From assembly GCA_040905305.1 (NCBI GenBank), contig JBBDRU010000170.1, forward strand, positions 1-6,333: DNA of 6,333 nucleotides, written 5' to 3'. Every line of letters starts with the position of its first letter. The stretch's first letter is position 1. Of this stretch, positions 1 through 6,333 are shown in pieces. The notes under the pieces were generated by a model, which had not been told where the DNA came from, did no database searches, and saw only the letters and a list, made by a program, of their open reading frames with translations. The translations under genes were made by a program, and so were the position numbers. The DNA is from SHAN690 sp040905305. Its GTDB lineage: Bacteria > Bacteroidota > Bacteroidia > Flavobacteriales_G > Salibacteraceae.

Positions 1-361
1 TATCTTTTGCATTTTTATCATCTACAGCCCGTACCCAAAAATAGATATCAACAGTGTCGCTGACTGCATTAATAGAGAAAAGAAAGGTGCTATCCAGCCG
101 TGTCGTATAATGCCAGGTTTCTTGATCAAAACTCAATTCATAACCTTCCACGATTCCGTCAGGATCAGAGCCCCACCATCGCAAAGTGATCAGACTGTTG
201 AGCCTGTTTTCACCGCTTAGATTTATGGCTTGAACTGTGGTGTGGGTTTCTGGGGCCTGGTTATCCAGCAACTCTCCTTTCTTGCATCCGAAGATGATCA
301 GAAGAAAGCAAAAAGCCAGTTCCATTAAGGCGCGCTTGAGAAGCTTATAGTAATGGCACAT
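1..361 (-). CDS. Lipoprotein with fibronectin-III-like domain (N-terminal part, cut by window edge)
   Basis: The frame is open from an in-frame stop at 398-400 to the left edge with no internal stop, giving 120 visible residues. The start at 361 is the first ATG. It gives a positively charged n-region (KLLKR), a hydrophobic stretch and a lipobox-like LIIFGC with the candidate lipidated Cys at residue 26, so an SPII-processed, membrane-anchored lipoprotein is likely. A second ATG at residue 13 would leave a very short signal without the basic residues, so I prefer the first. Residues about 57-120 resemble an FnIII/Ig-like beta-sandwich of a type common in Bacteroidota surface proteins: LRWWGSDPDGIVEGYELSFD, then a Trp, then a FWVRAVDD strand. 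No enzyme domain is visible. It lies 45 bp after the stop of the 802-residue T9SS cargo gene, on the same strand, probably co-transcribed. The C-terminus and full function are unknown. Confidence 0.8.
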   Translation of the reverse strand, partial: MCHYYKLLKRALMELAFCFLLIIFGCKKGELLDNQAPETHTTVQAINLSGENRLNSLITLRWWGSDPDGIVEGYELSFDQETWHYTTRLDSTFLFSINAVSDTVDIYFWVRAVDDKNAKD

Positions 362-406
362 TGGTAAAACTGACTTTTGCTTAGTTTTTAATGAAGCTTA
401 AATGAG

Positions 407-2815
407 TTAATTTTTAACGATTGGCATTACATCCACCAATTGACCATCAACAGACTTAACCTGAATAAAGTAGTTTCCGGCTTCTAAATTCCCAAGCTGA
501 ATGGTTTCAGTAGCTCGTCCGGTTATCCTTTTAAATACTTCACGACCTTGTAAGTCATAAACAGAAATACTGTAAACTTCATTTTTTGAAAAGCTGGTTT
601 TGATCGTTACCATATCATCACTAGGGTTTGGATAAACGGTAGATTTAAGCGGCTTGATTTTTTCAACACCAACTGTAACACACGTTTCTGAAGTATCAAC
701 AGTTATGACGTTGTTTATTTCAACAGTATCAGCCGCACCATCAACGGAATTGCTTGCTATTAAACTAACCGAAAAGGAACCTCCAACAGTGTAAACTTTC
801 ATGGGGTTTTCATCCATCGAAGAACTGCCATCGCCAAAGTTCCATTCAAAATCATCAGCGATGATGGATGATTTATTGAAAAACTGAATGGTGTCATTTA
901 CACAAACGGTTGATGCCGCTGCTTCAAAAAGAGCAGTCACATTCGCTCCGCCATAACCTATGATATCGTTGTTGTTTCTGGGAAGCAACTTCATGTTGCC
1001 AAAACTGTAATATAAAATCCCGGTGATGGATTCAAGGTTGTGGCTATAATCTACTACAAATGGATCGACATTCATTATTCCGTTGGTTGTTGCCCAAATC
1101 GAGTCGTTTACAAAAGAGACATACAATGAACTGTATCCGCCTTCTCTTCCGGCCAACACTCTTATACCAGAGCTTGGATTGAATTCATCGGTTCCTACTC
1201 TGTATTCACCGTAGTTATTGCTGGTTACCGCATCTGCGTTTTGCTCAACTACAAACAGCCGCTCTCCGGATGTGGGGTTTTCAAATTCAACCAACATGCC
1301 TTCATATTGCTCTTGACTTGCATTATATAAGCTGAAAGAATCGGGGTTTAAAACGACAGGGTCGATGTTGCCAGTTCCAGTAATGTTAACTGATGCGATG
1401 TTATTCAAGGCAGTCATTCCGAAGCTTTCTGATACCACTCCCTCTACCTCAACTTTGTCTCCGCGCTCCAATTGGCTGATCGTTGATCCCTGTTGAAGCC
1501 ATATTCCGGCATAGTTTAACTGATTTTCCTGCTGGATGTAAACATAACCCAAGTCACCGTCTCCGCTGCTATTAATGCTGGCCGTAACCACGCCTTCTAC
1601 ACTAACGGTCTGGTCAATATAAGGGCTTACTCCATTGTTGTAGGGTGTGTATTGTACATCAAAAATGGTTAGGCCATTGTTTCGCACTCTATACAAATAG
1701 GTGTTTTGACTGGGGTCGCTATTTGGCAGCGTGGTTACCAGTCCGCTGTCATCGGTTGCTGTGATATACCAACCAACCAATGTGCCATCCGCCTGTGCTG
1801 GAATATCGGCTGTGTAGGTTTCACCAGATGTAAAAGTCATAGGAATTGTTAAGAATGAACCACCGCTTGATCCTGTGGCATAAGCAATAGTAGCCGAGGC
1901 GATGTTTCCATCATTGTCTGTGATGTCAGCAGTAATGGTTACATCTTGTGATGAAGTAGGAACCGTTGGTGTGCGGGAGATGTTGAATATTCGAGGAGCG
2001 GCAGCGCCATAAACATAGTCACTCTGTTGAAAGGGATAGAGTTCATATCCTCGGCCATTGAAACCGGGACAGTTATTCTTGCTATGAGCGATAATTCCAC
2101 GAATAGTGTCGAGCTGATCACCAACGTTGGGCGCTACAAAACTCCCACCTTCTGCAGGCAATTTCTGAACAAGAAAACGATCTGAAACATTCAAAAGGTT
2201 TCCAAATTGATCTTCGATGTTGAAACTAACCCGGCTTCCTCCAGAAAAGAAATCAACAGAAGCTACCACAGCGTTATGAAACTCAACGTATGTTCCTTCC
2301 CATTGCTCACCGGTTTCAAGCTGATTGTTTCTATCCTGATCGTTCAGGTCAGAAATTTGGGCTACGCTTTTATATATCGGCTGTCCTTGTCCAAGAAGTG
2401 TGATTGAAGAGCCTTCCAACGGAATGATTTCAGTTTCACCATTATAGTCATCAATGACGCCTATTACTTCAACAGAATCACCGGCAATGAGGTTGTGGGG
2501 ATCTTCAGAAGCACTGATGCTTGAAAGATTGAAAAAGTCGATTCCCTTATATGATCCACCACTTCCTTGTTGAAGCCAAAAGTTTTTATGGCCATTAGGA
2601 TTGTTGGCACCACTGGGCACAGCCAGGTTGCCGTCCATTACCACTTTGGCTCTGATGATCACCGTATCGCCTAAGTAAAAGGTTTGGTCGTCACAATTGC
2701 CAAGAGCGGCTGAAGTAACAGTTTGTATATCCTCTATGGTTACCACGGGATATTGAGCATAAGACATCGATGCAATAAATATCGACATCATCGTGAGTAT
2801 AATTTTTGTTTTCAT
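407..2815 (-). CDS. T9SS-exported surface protein: two OB-fold-type modules, Ig-like domain, PKD domain, type A sorting domain
   Basis: The protein has 802 residues. Residues 1-20 form an SPI signal peptide ending …SMSYA before Gln21. Residues about 25-270 and 381-622 are two copies of an OB-fold-type module resembling the nucleic-acid-binding OB domains found in secreted nucleases; shared blocks include WLQQGS, GDxVEVxGV and a Q(W/Y)EGxxVEF block. Between them, about 273-378, is an Ig/FnIII-like domain (ITDNDGNIASATIAY … GWYITATDDSG). Residues about 628-707 are a PKD domain with the canonical WNFGDG at 658-663; Cys638 and Cys712 flank it and could pair. Residues about 716-802 form a type A T9SS sorting domain: YPNP at 728-731, ISVYDLQGREV at 750-760, AGNYFIQV at 779-786. 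The protein should cross the outer membrane by T9SS and be attached to the surface or released. No nuclease or other catalytic domain is visible, so binding or adhesion is inferred, and the ligand is unknown. The start is supported by the signal peptide. No Shine-Dalgarno sequence or clear promoter box lies in the 60 bp upstream, so read-through from the 731-residue gene is plausible. Confidence 0.9.
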   Translation of the reverse strand: MKTKIILTMMSIFIASMSYAQYPVVTIEDIQTVTSAALGNCDDQTFYLGDTVIIRAKVVMDGNLAVPSGANNPNGHKNFWLQQGSGGSYKGIDFFNLSSISASEDPHNLIAGDSVEVIGVIDDYNGETEIIPLEGSSITLLGQGQPIYKSVAQISDLNDQDRNNQLETGEQWEGTYVEFHNAVVASVDFFSGGSRVSFNIEDQFGNLLNVSDRFLVQKLPAEGGSFVAPNVGDQLDTIRGIIAHSKNNCPGFNGRGYELYPFQQSDYVYGAAAPRIFNISRTPTVPTSSQDVTITADITDNDGNIASATIAYATGSSGGSFLTIPMTFTSGETYTADIPAQADGTLVGWYITATDDSGLVTTLPNSDPSQNTYLYRVRNNGLTIFDVQYTPYNNGVSPYIDQTVSVEGVVTASINSSGDGDLGYVYIQQENQLNYAGIWLQQGSTISQLERGDKVEVEGVVSESFGMTALNNIASVNITGTGNIDPVVLNPDSFSLYNASQEQYEGMLVEFENPTSGERLFVVEQNADAVTSNNYGEYRVGTDEFNPSSGIRVLAGREGGYSSLYVSFVNDSIWATTNGIMNVDPFVVDYSHNLESITGILYYSFGNMKLLPRNNNDIIGYGGANVTALFEAAASTVCVNDTIQFFNKSSIIADDFEWNFGDGSSSMDENPMKVYTVGGSFSVSLIASNSVDGAADTVEINNVITVDTSETCVTVGVEKIKPLKSTVYPNPSDDMVTIKTSFSKNEVYSISVYDLQGREVFKRITGRATETIQLGNLEAGNYFIQVKSVDGQLVDVMPIVKN
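950..1675 (-). repeat. OB-fold-type module, copy B (protein-level repeat)
   Basis: This encodes residues about 381-622 of the 802-residue protein. Its matching blocks are IWLQQGS (438-444), RGDKVEVEGV (451-460), QYEGMLVEF (503-511), ITGILYYS (597-604) and MKLLPRNNNDII (608-619). They lie about 330-360 residues after their partners in copy A, consistent with an old duplication whose copies are now split by the Ig-like domain. Confidence 0.7.
2006..2743 (-). repeat. OB-fold-type module, copy A (protein-level repeat)
   Basis: This encodes residues about 25-270 of the 802-residue protein. Five blocks recur in the same order in copy B: FWLQQGS (79-85), AGDSVEVIGV (111-120), QWEGTYVEF (171-179), IRGIIAHS (238-245) and YELYPFQQSDYV (257-268). 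The copies differ enough that the repeat is visible only in protein. Module limits are approximate. Confidence 0.7.
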
Positions 2816-2875
2816 AATTCAGTTATGTTTGAAGTGAGTAGGTGGATTATAGCGTGATTTTAAATTATATGTGTG

Positions 2876-5071
2876 TTATTTAATAATGACAAATTTCTCT
2901 TTCCATATTTCCCCGGTTTTCATGTCTTCGACCGAAAAAATATATGTTCCACGAGCGATTATTTGAGCGCCTTCACTGAGCAAGTCCCAACTGTGCTCTC
3001 CACCACTAAAAACAGTATTGTCGGTGCTGGAGTAGGTACTGAACCATCTGATATCGGATCCATTATATGATGGGTTATGATCAATGGTTTTGATCAAGTC
3101 ACCGGATAATGTGAAAATCCTGATTATACATCGCTCAGGAAGATTGGCAAAGGTAATTTTTCGATCTTCTTCAAACGATGAGTTGCCTTCCCAGGAAGAT
3201 CCGGCATAATATGGATTTGGGTACGCAAATGGTTTGTATTGATCTAAACTATCTCTGATTTCTTTATTTAAAGCAGCCTTTAAAGGGGTCAATGTAGTGG
3301 CATATTGATCAAAGCGTTCATTGGTTTCAGTGCCAGGAAATACACGCCATGTGTTGCTCAATAATGAGCTTTCAAGCGATTCAAGGTTGTTGCCTTCATC
3401 TCCACTATCAAATGCAGTTAATGAAACGGCATATTGCCAACCGTTTACTAAACCATTAATACTGTATTTGTAAACATAATTGTTGCTGTCTTCCTCAAAC
3501 TGTATAGGGTTTTCTAAGACTAAAGGGTTTAGGCCTGTGTCATAAAACAACCTGTTGTCTTCAAGGTCATACCTTGCAATTAAGTGCATATCACTATTGA
3601 GATCAGCAGATTTCACAACATCAAAGCCAAGTTTTGTCATGTATAGGCTATACCCTTCAAAATCGGCCTCTTGAGTTATGGGATCGATGCTTTCTTCTGC
3701 GTTTTTTGTCCAATATATGTCAATGCCTTTGTCTTTCGGAACTACTTTGGTTTGCGGAATATCCGGTGGAGTAGGAAGAATGAAACGCGTTATTTTTCCA
3801 TCACCGTCCCGGTCTTCGCCTTCATCTAAATTTCCATTGAAATTCACGTCTTCTCCATTGTAGGCTGTTTGTGCCCATTGCGCATTTTGAATCAAGTTTG
3901 CTTGTTGCACAGGGTTGTTATCTGCATTGGGGTTTCCATCCTCATTTTTTTTTGCAAACACCCATGCCCACGCAAAATTGATGGTTTCACCAGGCGCCAG
4001 CGTTTCAAACGGACCAACACTCAATAAATCGCTCCGGTTTCCTGCCTGTTCTATCATTTCCTGGATGGTTTGCGTTTGAAATTGCCCGCATCGTGGGTCT
4101 GGTGAACCAACTTCATCCCAGCAAGGCCATTGGTTAAATCCATCTTTCATTTTATCATAACGCTGAAGTTCGCTGCTTGGAAAAAATAGAACCGGTTGAC
4201 TTACCGAGTTGAACTGCCAGGTTTGATAATTCGCTTTAAATGTTGTGTCAACTGAGGGGTGGTGAAAACCATTTTTATCGTCTGCACCCAAAAATTTATG
4301 TCCGATGTAGCTTTCAGTATTTCCTAAATCGCCTGCTGCATCAAAGCAATAGGCCAGATTTAGCGAGTCGATGAAGCCGTTCCCTCCTTTATCATAAAAA
4401 CCACTACCACCTGATCCTGCAGGGGTAATGTTGGTGTTCCTGACTACTTCGTTGGCCCACATACCGATATACACATCTTCAAGGTTTTGATCACCATTGT
4501 TAGTTACGCTGTAATTGCAGATAAGCATGAAATCTGAAAAGGAATAATTCCAATTGTAAGATTCAAAATGCACATCAAGGTTCATCGGGTTATTGTGATT
4601 TGAAATAGGAATTTGGGTGCCGGGAATCAAGATGTTTTTGTCGCTAAAATCAGTCACAAAATCTTGATGAGAAACAGCTTCTGCACTAAAATTAGGATTA
4701 TCAACCAGGCTCGATCTTTCAATTAAAGAAGAGCCCAGATCGCCTGAAAACTCATAGCCTGCTCGTCCGGCACTATAGCCCTGAGATTGATCGTAGGCAG
4801 CGGTGGAAACTGCAACCAGTGATCCGTCTATCATTGCTCCGATCCAAATGCCTGCTTCAAAAAGGTGTTCTATTCCTGTATTTGCCGGATATTCAGCAGA
4901 TGAGTAGTTTAAAATGTCGTAGCTTCCTCTGAAGGCATTACCGAATGTGCCCACATTGTTTACAGACATGCGAATATCTGATACGGTGGTGAGCTTTTCA
5001 TCAAATGATTCCTGAGCAGAAAGCCCATGAACCAGAACCAATGCGAATATGATTAACCACCTCTTTTCCAT
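2876..5071 (-). CDS. Large exported protein with acidic Ca-loop-like segment and FlgD-Ig/T9SS-like C-terminus
   Basis: The protein has 731 residues. Residues 1-19 are an SPI signal peptide (KR n-region, hydrophobic core, …HGLSA) before Gln20. The N-terminal half (about 28-370) is rich in aromatic and Asn/Gly residues, with FEAGIWIGAMIDG at 71-83 and a VTNNGDQNLEDVYIGMW stretch at 189-205. I recognise it only as a type of large hypothetical surface protein seen in Bacteroidota. Cys317 and Cys328 flank a Pro/Gly/Asp-rich loop and could form a disulfide. Residues 405-428 form an acidic Asn/Asp/Gly segment resembling EF-hand or dockerin-type calcium loops (NFNGNLDEGEDRDGDGK). Residues about 446-556 look FnIII-like (IDIYWTKN … FEGYSLYMTK … YAVSLTAFD). 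The C-terminus from about 612 carries YPNP at 617-620, a RIFTLSGDLIKTI strand at 651-663 and a final KFVIIK, which fits a FlgD-Ig-like or divergent T9SS sorting domain. No catalytic motif is seen, and the function is unknown. It starts 67 bp after the ppiD stop, directly behind a good Bacteroidota promoter box. Confidence 0.88.
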   Translation of the reverse strand: MEKRWLIIFALVLVHGLSAQESFDEKLTTVSDIRMSVNNVGTFGNAFRGSYDILNYSSAEYPANTGIEHLFEAGIWIGAMIDGSLVAVSTAAYDQSQGYSAGRAGYEFSGDLGSSLIERSSLVDNPNFSAEAVSHQDFVTDFSDKNILIPGTQIPISNHNNPMNLDVHFESYNWNYSFSDFMLICNYSVTNNGDQNLEDVYIGMWANEVVRNTNITPAGSGGSGFYDKGGNGFIDSLNLAYCFDAAGDLGNTESYIGHKFLGADDKNGFHHPSVDTTFKANYQTWQFNSVSQPVLFFPSSELQRYDKMKDGFNQWPCWDEVGSPDPRCGQFQTQTIQEMIEQAGNRSDLLSVGPFETLAPGETINFAWAWVFAKKNEDGNPNADNNPVQQANLIQNAQWAQTAYNGEDVNFNGNLDEGEDRDGDGKITRFILPTPPDIPQTKVVPKDKGIDIYWTKNAEESIDPITQEADFEGYSLYMTKLGFDVVKSADLNSDMHLIARYDLEDNRLFYDTGLNPLVLENPIQFEEDSNNYVYKYSINGLVNGWQYAVSLTAFDSGDEGNNLESLESSLLSNTWRVFPGTETNERFDQYATTLTPLKAALNKEIRDSLDQYKPFAYPNPYYAGSSWEGNSSFEEDRKITFANLPERCIIRIFTLSGDLIKTIDHNPSYNGSDIRWFSTYSSTDNTVFSGGEHSWDLLSEGAQIIARGTYIFSVEDMKTGEIWKEKFVIIK
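3788..3859 (-). other. Acidic calcium-loop-like segment in the 731-residue protein
   Basis: This encodes residues 405-428. Oxygen-bearing side chains alternate as Asp408, Asn410, Asn412, Asn414 and Glu417, then Asp420, Asp422, Asp424. This spacing (DxNxNxN, DxDxD) is that of EF-hand or dockerin-like calcium loops and of thrombospondin-type-3-like linkers. It joins the N-terminal half to the FnIII-like part, so a calcium-stabilised hinge is a reasonable inference. Binding itself is not shown by sequence. Confidence 0.55.
3945..3953 (-). repeat. Nine-A homopolymer inside the 731-residue gene
   Basis: On the coding strand the codons are GCA AAA AAA AAT (Ala373-Lys-Lys-Asn376), a run of nine A. 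It is the longest homopolymer I noticed in the window. One extra A, or a -1 ribosomal slip, places TGA right after the lysines. One lost A reaches a TGA about 20 codons later. Either event would remove the acidic loop, the FnIII-like part and the C-terminal domain. Confidence 0.9.
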
Positions 5072-5079
5072 TCGAAGTG

Positions 5080-5087
5080 CAAAGGTA
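5080..5087 (-). promoter_or_regulatory. Bacteroidota -7 promoter box TACCTTTG
   Basis: On the minus strand TACCTTTG matches the Bacteroidota primary-sigma -7 consensus TAnnTTTG exactly. Only eight bases (CACTTCGA) separate it from the ATG at 5071. A matching TTTG/TTG -33 element is not evident about 19-21 bp upstream, so the call rests on the -7 box and its position. Transcription would begin within a few bases of the start codon, giving a very short or absent leader. It would drive the 731-residue gene and possibly the two genes after it. Confidence 0.6.
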
Positions 5088-5138
5088 ATTCGCCACTTGA
5101 ACGTGGTAGATTAAATTGGGGTTAAATAAAGGTCTGTG

Positions 5139-6333
5139 TTAATAATATCGCGCCCGCTTGTCCACTATGCCTGCAGCTTGCTGCAAGGCGTTGTATGCTT
5201 TCGATTGAACTGCGGAAGACATGGTGTTTGACTGTTGCCGCTTTATTGAGGCAACGTCAATGTTTTCAGCTGGTGTCTTAGAATCCAGACGTACAACAAA
5301 GACACCTCTGTTTCCTTTGATCGCACCTGAAACCTCTCCTTTTTCGAGCGTATAAACAGTTCCAAGAAAAGCCATTTCCCGACCCAAACCTCCCGGAAGC
5401 GCGCTTTGAGAAAAGGTGACGTTTTCAGCGGATTTTATCGGTGAACCCAGCGCCTGAGCTGCTTCTTCGATAGATGTGAAGTCTGCCAAATCAGCCATGA
5501 TCATTTCAGTCTTTTTTTGATTCATCACCTCTTGGTAAATAAGGTTTTTGGCTTTTTCAAAAGACATGGTGCCTTCTTCATTGATCGATTCCAGAGCCAC
5601 AATGGCGAAAAAATTATTGGTTTCAAAAGGATCTGAAATATCACCTTCTTGAGCATCATAAATCCAACGCACGATTTCGCGTCCGTCTTCAATTCTGCCG
5701 ATAACATCTTCATCCAGTCTTACCTCTTCAAATCGTTCGATCAAGACTTCATTTTCAGTGTCTTCCTGGAAGTCATCGATCGATGTGGCAGAAAGCGCGA
5801 ACTTGCTGGCATGCTTGTAAACGGCATCTGCAGTATTTTTACTTGGCTCAATTCTACGATCAATAATGGAAAGTAAGTAATTTGGCTTTGGTGCTGTTTT
5901 GTCGGTGATGTATATAAGGTGAACTCCAAATTGAGACTCAACAATAACCATTTCGCCAACCTCATTAGCAAAAGCCGCTGTTTCAAATGCAGCTACCATT
6001 TTGCCTCGTGTGAACCAGTCCAGGTCTCCACCATTAGCTGCAGAACCGAAGTCTTCTGAATACTCTTCAGCCAATTGAGCGAAGTTTTCTTTGGTAGCTA
6101 TCCCTTTGATGGAATCAAGCGTTGCTTTGGCGTCATTTATTTTTGCAGTATCACCGTCTTGCACGTTGATAAGAATGTGGCTTGCTCTAACTGAGTCGGC
6201 TTCCATTTTGATGCCGGAAAGCTTGATTAATGTCATGCGGGTACCTTCATTAAAGGGGCCAAAGACAGATCCAATTGGTGCATTTGGAAGCGTGTCCCGA
6301 ATAAGGGTTGATGCACGATCTGCAGTAACATAA
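5139..6333 (-). CDS. ppiD: PpiD-like parvulin peptidyl-prolyl cis-trans isomerase (C-terminal part, cut by window edge)
   Basis: The frame is open through the right edge. The ATG at 6236 is internal: the 32 codons before it read on without a stop (…LPNAPIGSVFGPFNEGTR) and fit the strand just before a parvulin domain, so about 397 residues are visible. Numbering from that internal Met, residues about 12-115 form a PpiC rotamase domain: RASHILI with His20, YSEDFGSAANGGDLDWFTRG with Asp62, MVAAFE with Met80 and Phe84, and FGVHLI with His106. The usual parvulin active-site positions are therefore kept. Residues about 182-236 and 285-317 look like further parvulin-related segments (EGDISDPFETNNFFAIV; KGEVSGAIKGNRGVFVV), as in PpiD. 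The product is expected to be anchored in the inner membrane and to face the periplasm, helping exported and outer-membrane proteins fold. The N-terminal membrane anchor and SurA-N-like region, roughly 300 residues in typical PpiD, would lie outside the window. A SurA-type protein is the alternative. Confidence 0.85.
   Translation of the reverse strand, partial: YVTADRASTLIRDTLPNAPIGSVFGPFNEGTRMTLIKLSGIKMEADSVRASHILINVQDGDTAKINDAKATLDSIKGIATKENFAQLAEEYSEDFGSAANGGDLDWFTRGKMVAAFETAAFANEVGEMVIVESQFGVHLIYITDKTAPKPNYLLSIIDRRIEPSKNTADAVYKHASKFALSATSIDDFQEDTENEVLIERFEEVRLDEDVIGRIEDGREIVRWIYDAQEGDISDPFETNNFFAIVALESINEEGTMSFEKAKNLIYQEVMNQKKTEMIMADLADFTSIEEAAQALGSPIKSAENVTFSQSALPGGLGREMAFLGTVYTLEKGEVSGAIKGNRGVFVVRLDSKTPAENIDVASIKRQQSNTMSSAVQSKAYNALQQAAGIVDKRARYY

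Noticed and set aside
366..388. AT-rich hairpin (AAAACT/AGTTTT, 11-base loop) between the 802-residue gene and the lipoprotein gene.
   Set aside because: The stem is only six mostly A-T pairs and no clean U-run follows in the minus direction, so it is too weak to call a terminator.
2846..2851. TATAAT on the minus strand upstream of the 802-residue gene.
   Set aside because: The hexamer 17 bases upstream (ACACAT) is nothing like TTGACA, and Bacteroidota primary promoters use TAnnTTTG, which is absent from this gap.
5512..5518. A AAA AAG heptamer in frame in the ppiD-like gene (Gln240-Lys-Lys), the type of slippery site used in dnaX.
   Set aside because: A -1 slip meets TGA two codons later. 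I see no obvious upstream stimulatory sequence or stable downstream hairpin, and such heptamers are common in Lys-rich segments.
5139..6236. A complete 365-residue PPIase starting at the ATG at 6236.
   Set aside because: The frame continues upstream to the window edge without a stop, and the upstream residues fit the PpiD family, so this Met is internal and the gene is cut by the window.
6091..6333. Plus-strand open frame of 80 codons at the right edge.
   Set aside because: It is antisense to the well-supported parvulin domain and shows no recognisable protein features. The same applies to the other short frames overlapping the four genes.

Overview
The window looks like chromosomal DNA of a member of the Bacteroidota, most likely a marine or aquatic flavobacterium-type organism. 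The evidence is: a canonical Por/type IX secretion (T9SS) C-terminal sorting domain, two signal peptides cleaved before Gln (…AQ), a Bacteroidota-type -7 promoter box (TAnnTTTG), no Shine-Dalgarno sequences before the starts, and moderately low GC judged by eye. The genus cannot be fixed from this sequence.

All genes lie on the minus strand and are read from the right edge to the left. In transcription order they are: (1) the C-terminal part of a PpiD-like parvulin peptidyl-prolyl isomerase/periplasmic chaperone (5139-6333, cut by the right edge); (2) a 731-residue exported protein with an acidic calcium-loop-like segment and a FlgD-Ig/T9SS-like C-terminus (2876-5071); (3) an 802-residue T9SS cargo made of two copies of an OB-fold-type module separated by an Ig-like domain, then a PKD domain and a type A sorting domain (407-2815); (4) the N-terminus of a lipoprotein with a fibronectin-III-like domain (1-361, cut by the left edge). 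The gaps are 67, 60 and 45 bp, and no stretch over 300 bp lacks a gene. I see no RNA gene, insertion sequence, CRISPR array or strong intrinsic terminator.

Genes 2 to 4 all encode exported, probably cell-surface proteins built from beta-sandwich or binding modules and carry no recognisable enzyme domain, so they look like an envelope/surface cassette. The best promoter sits directly before gene 2, which suggests that genes 2-3-4 form a transcription unit separate from ppiD. The possible link to ppiD (an envelope folding factor next to exported cargo) is inference from position only.

I did not find a clear previously undescribed system. The points most worth a second look are the internal duplication and missing catalytic domain in the 802-residue protein, the nearly leaderless promoter before the 731-residue gene, and a 9-A tract in that gene where a one-base slip would remove its C-terminal half.
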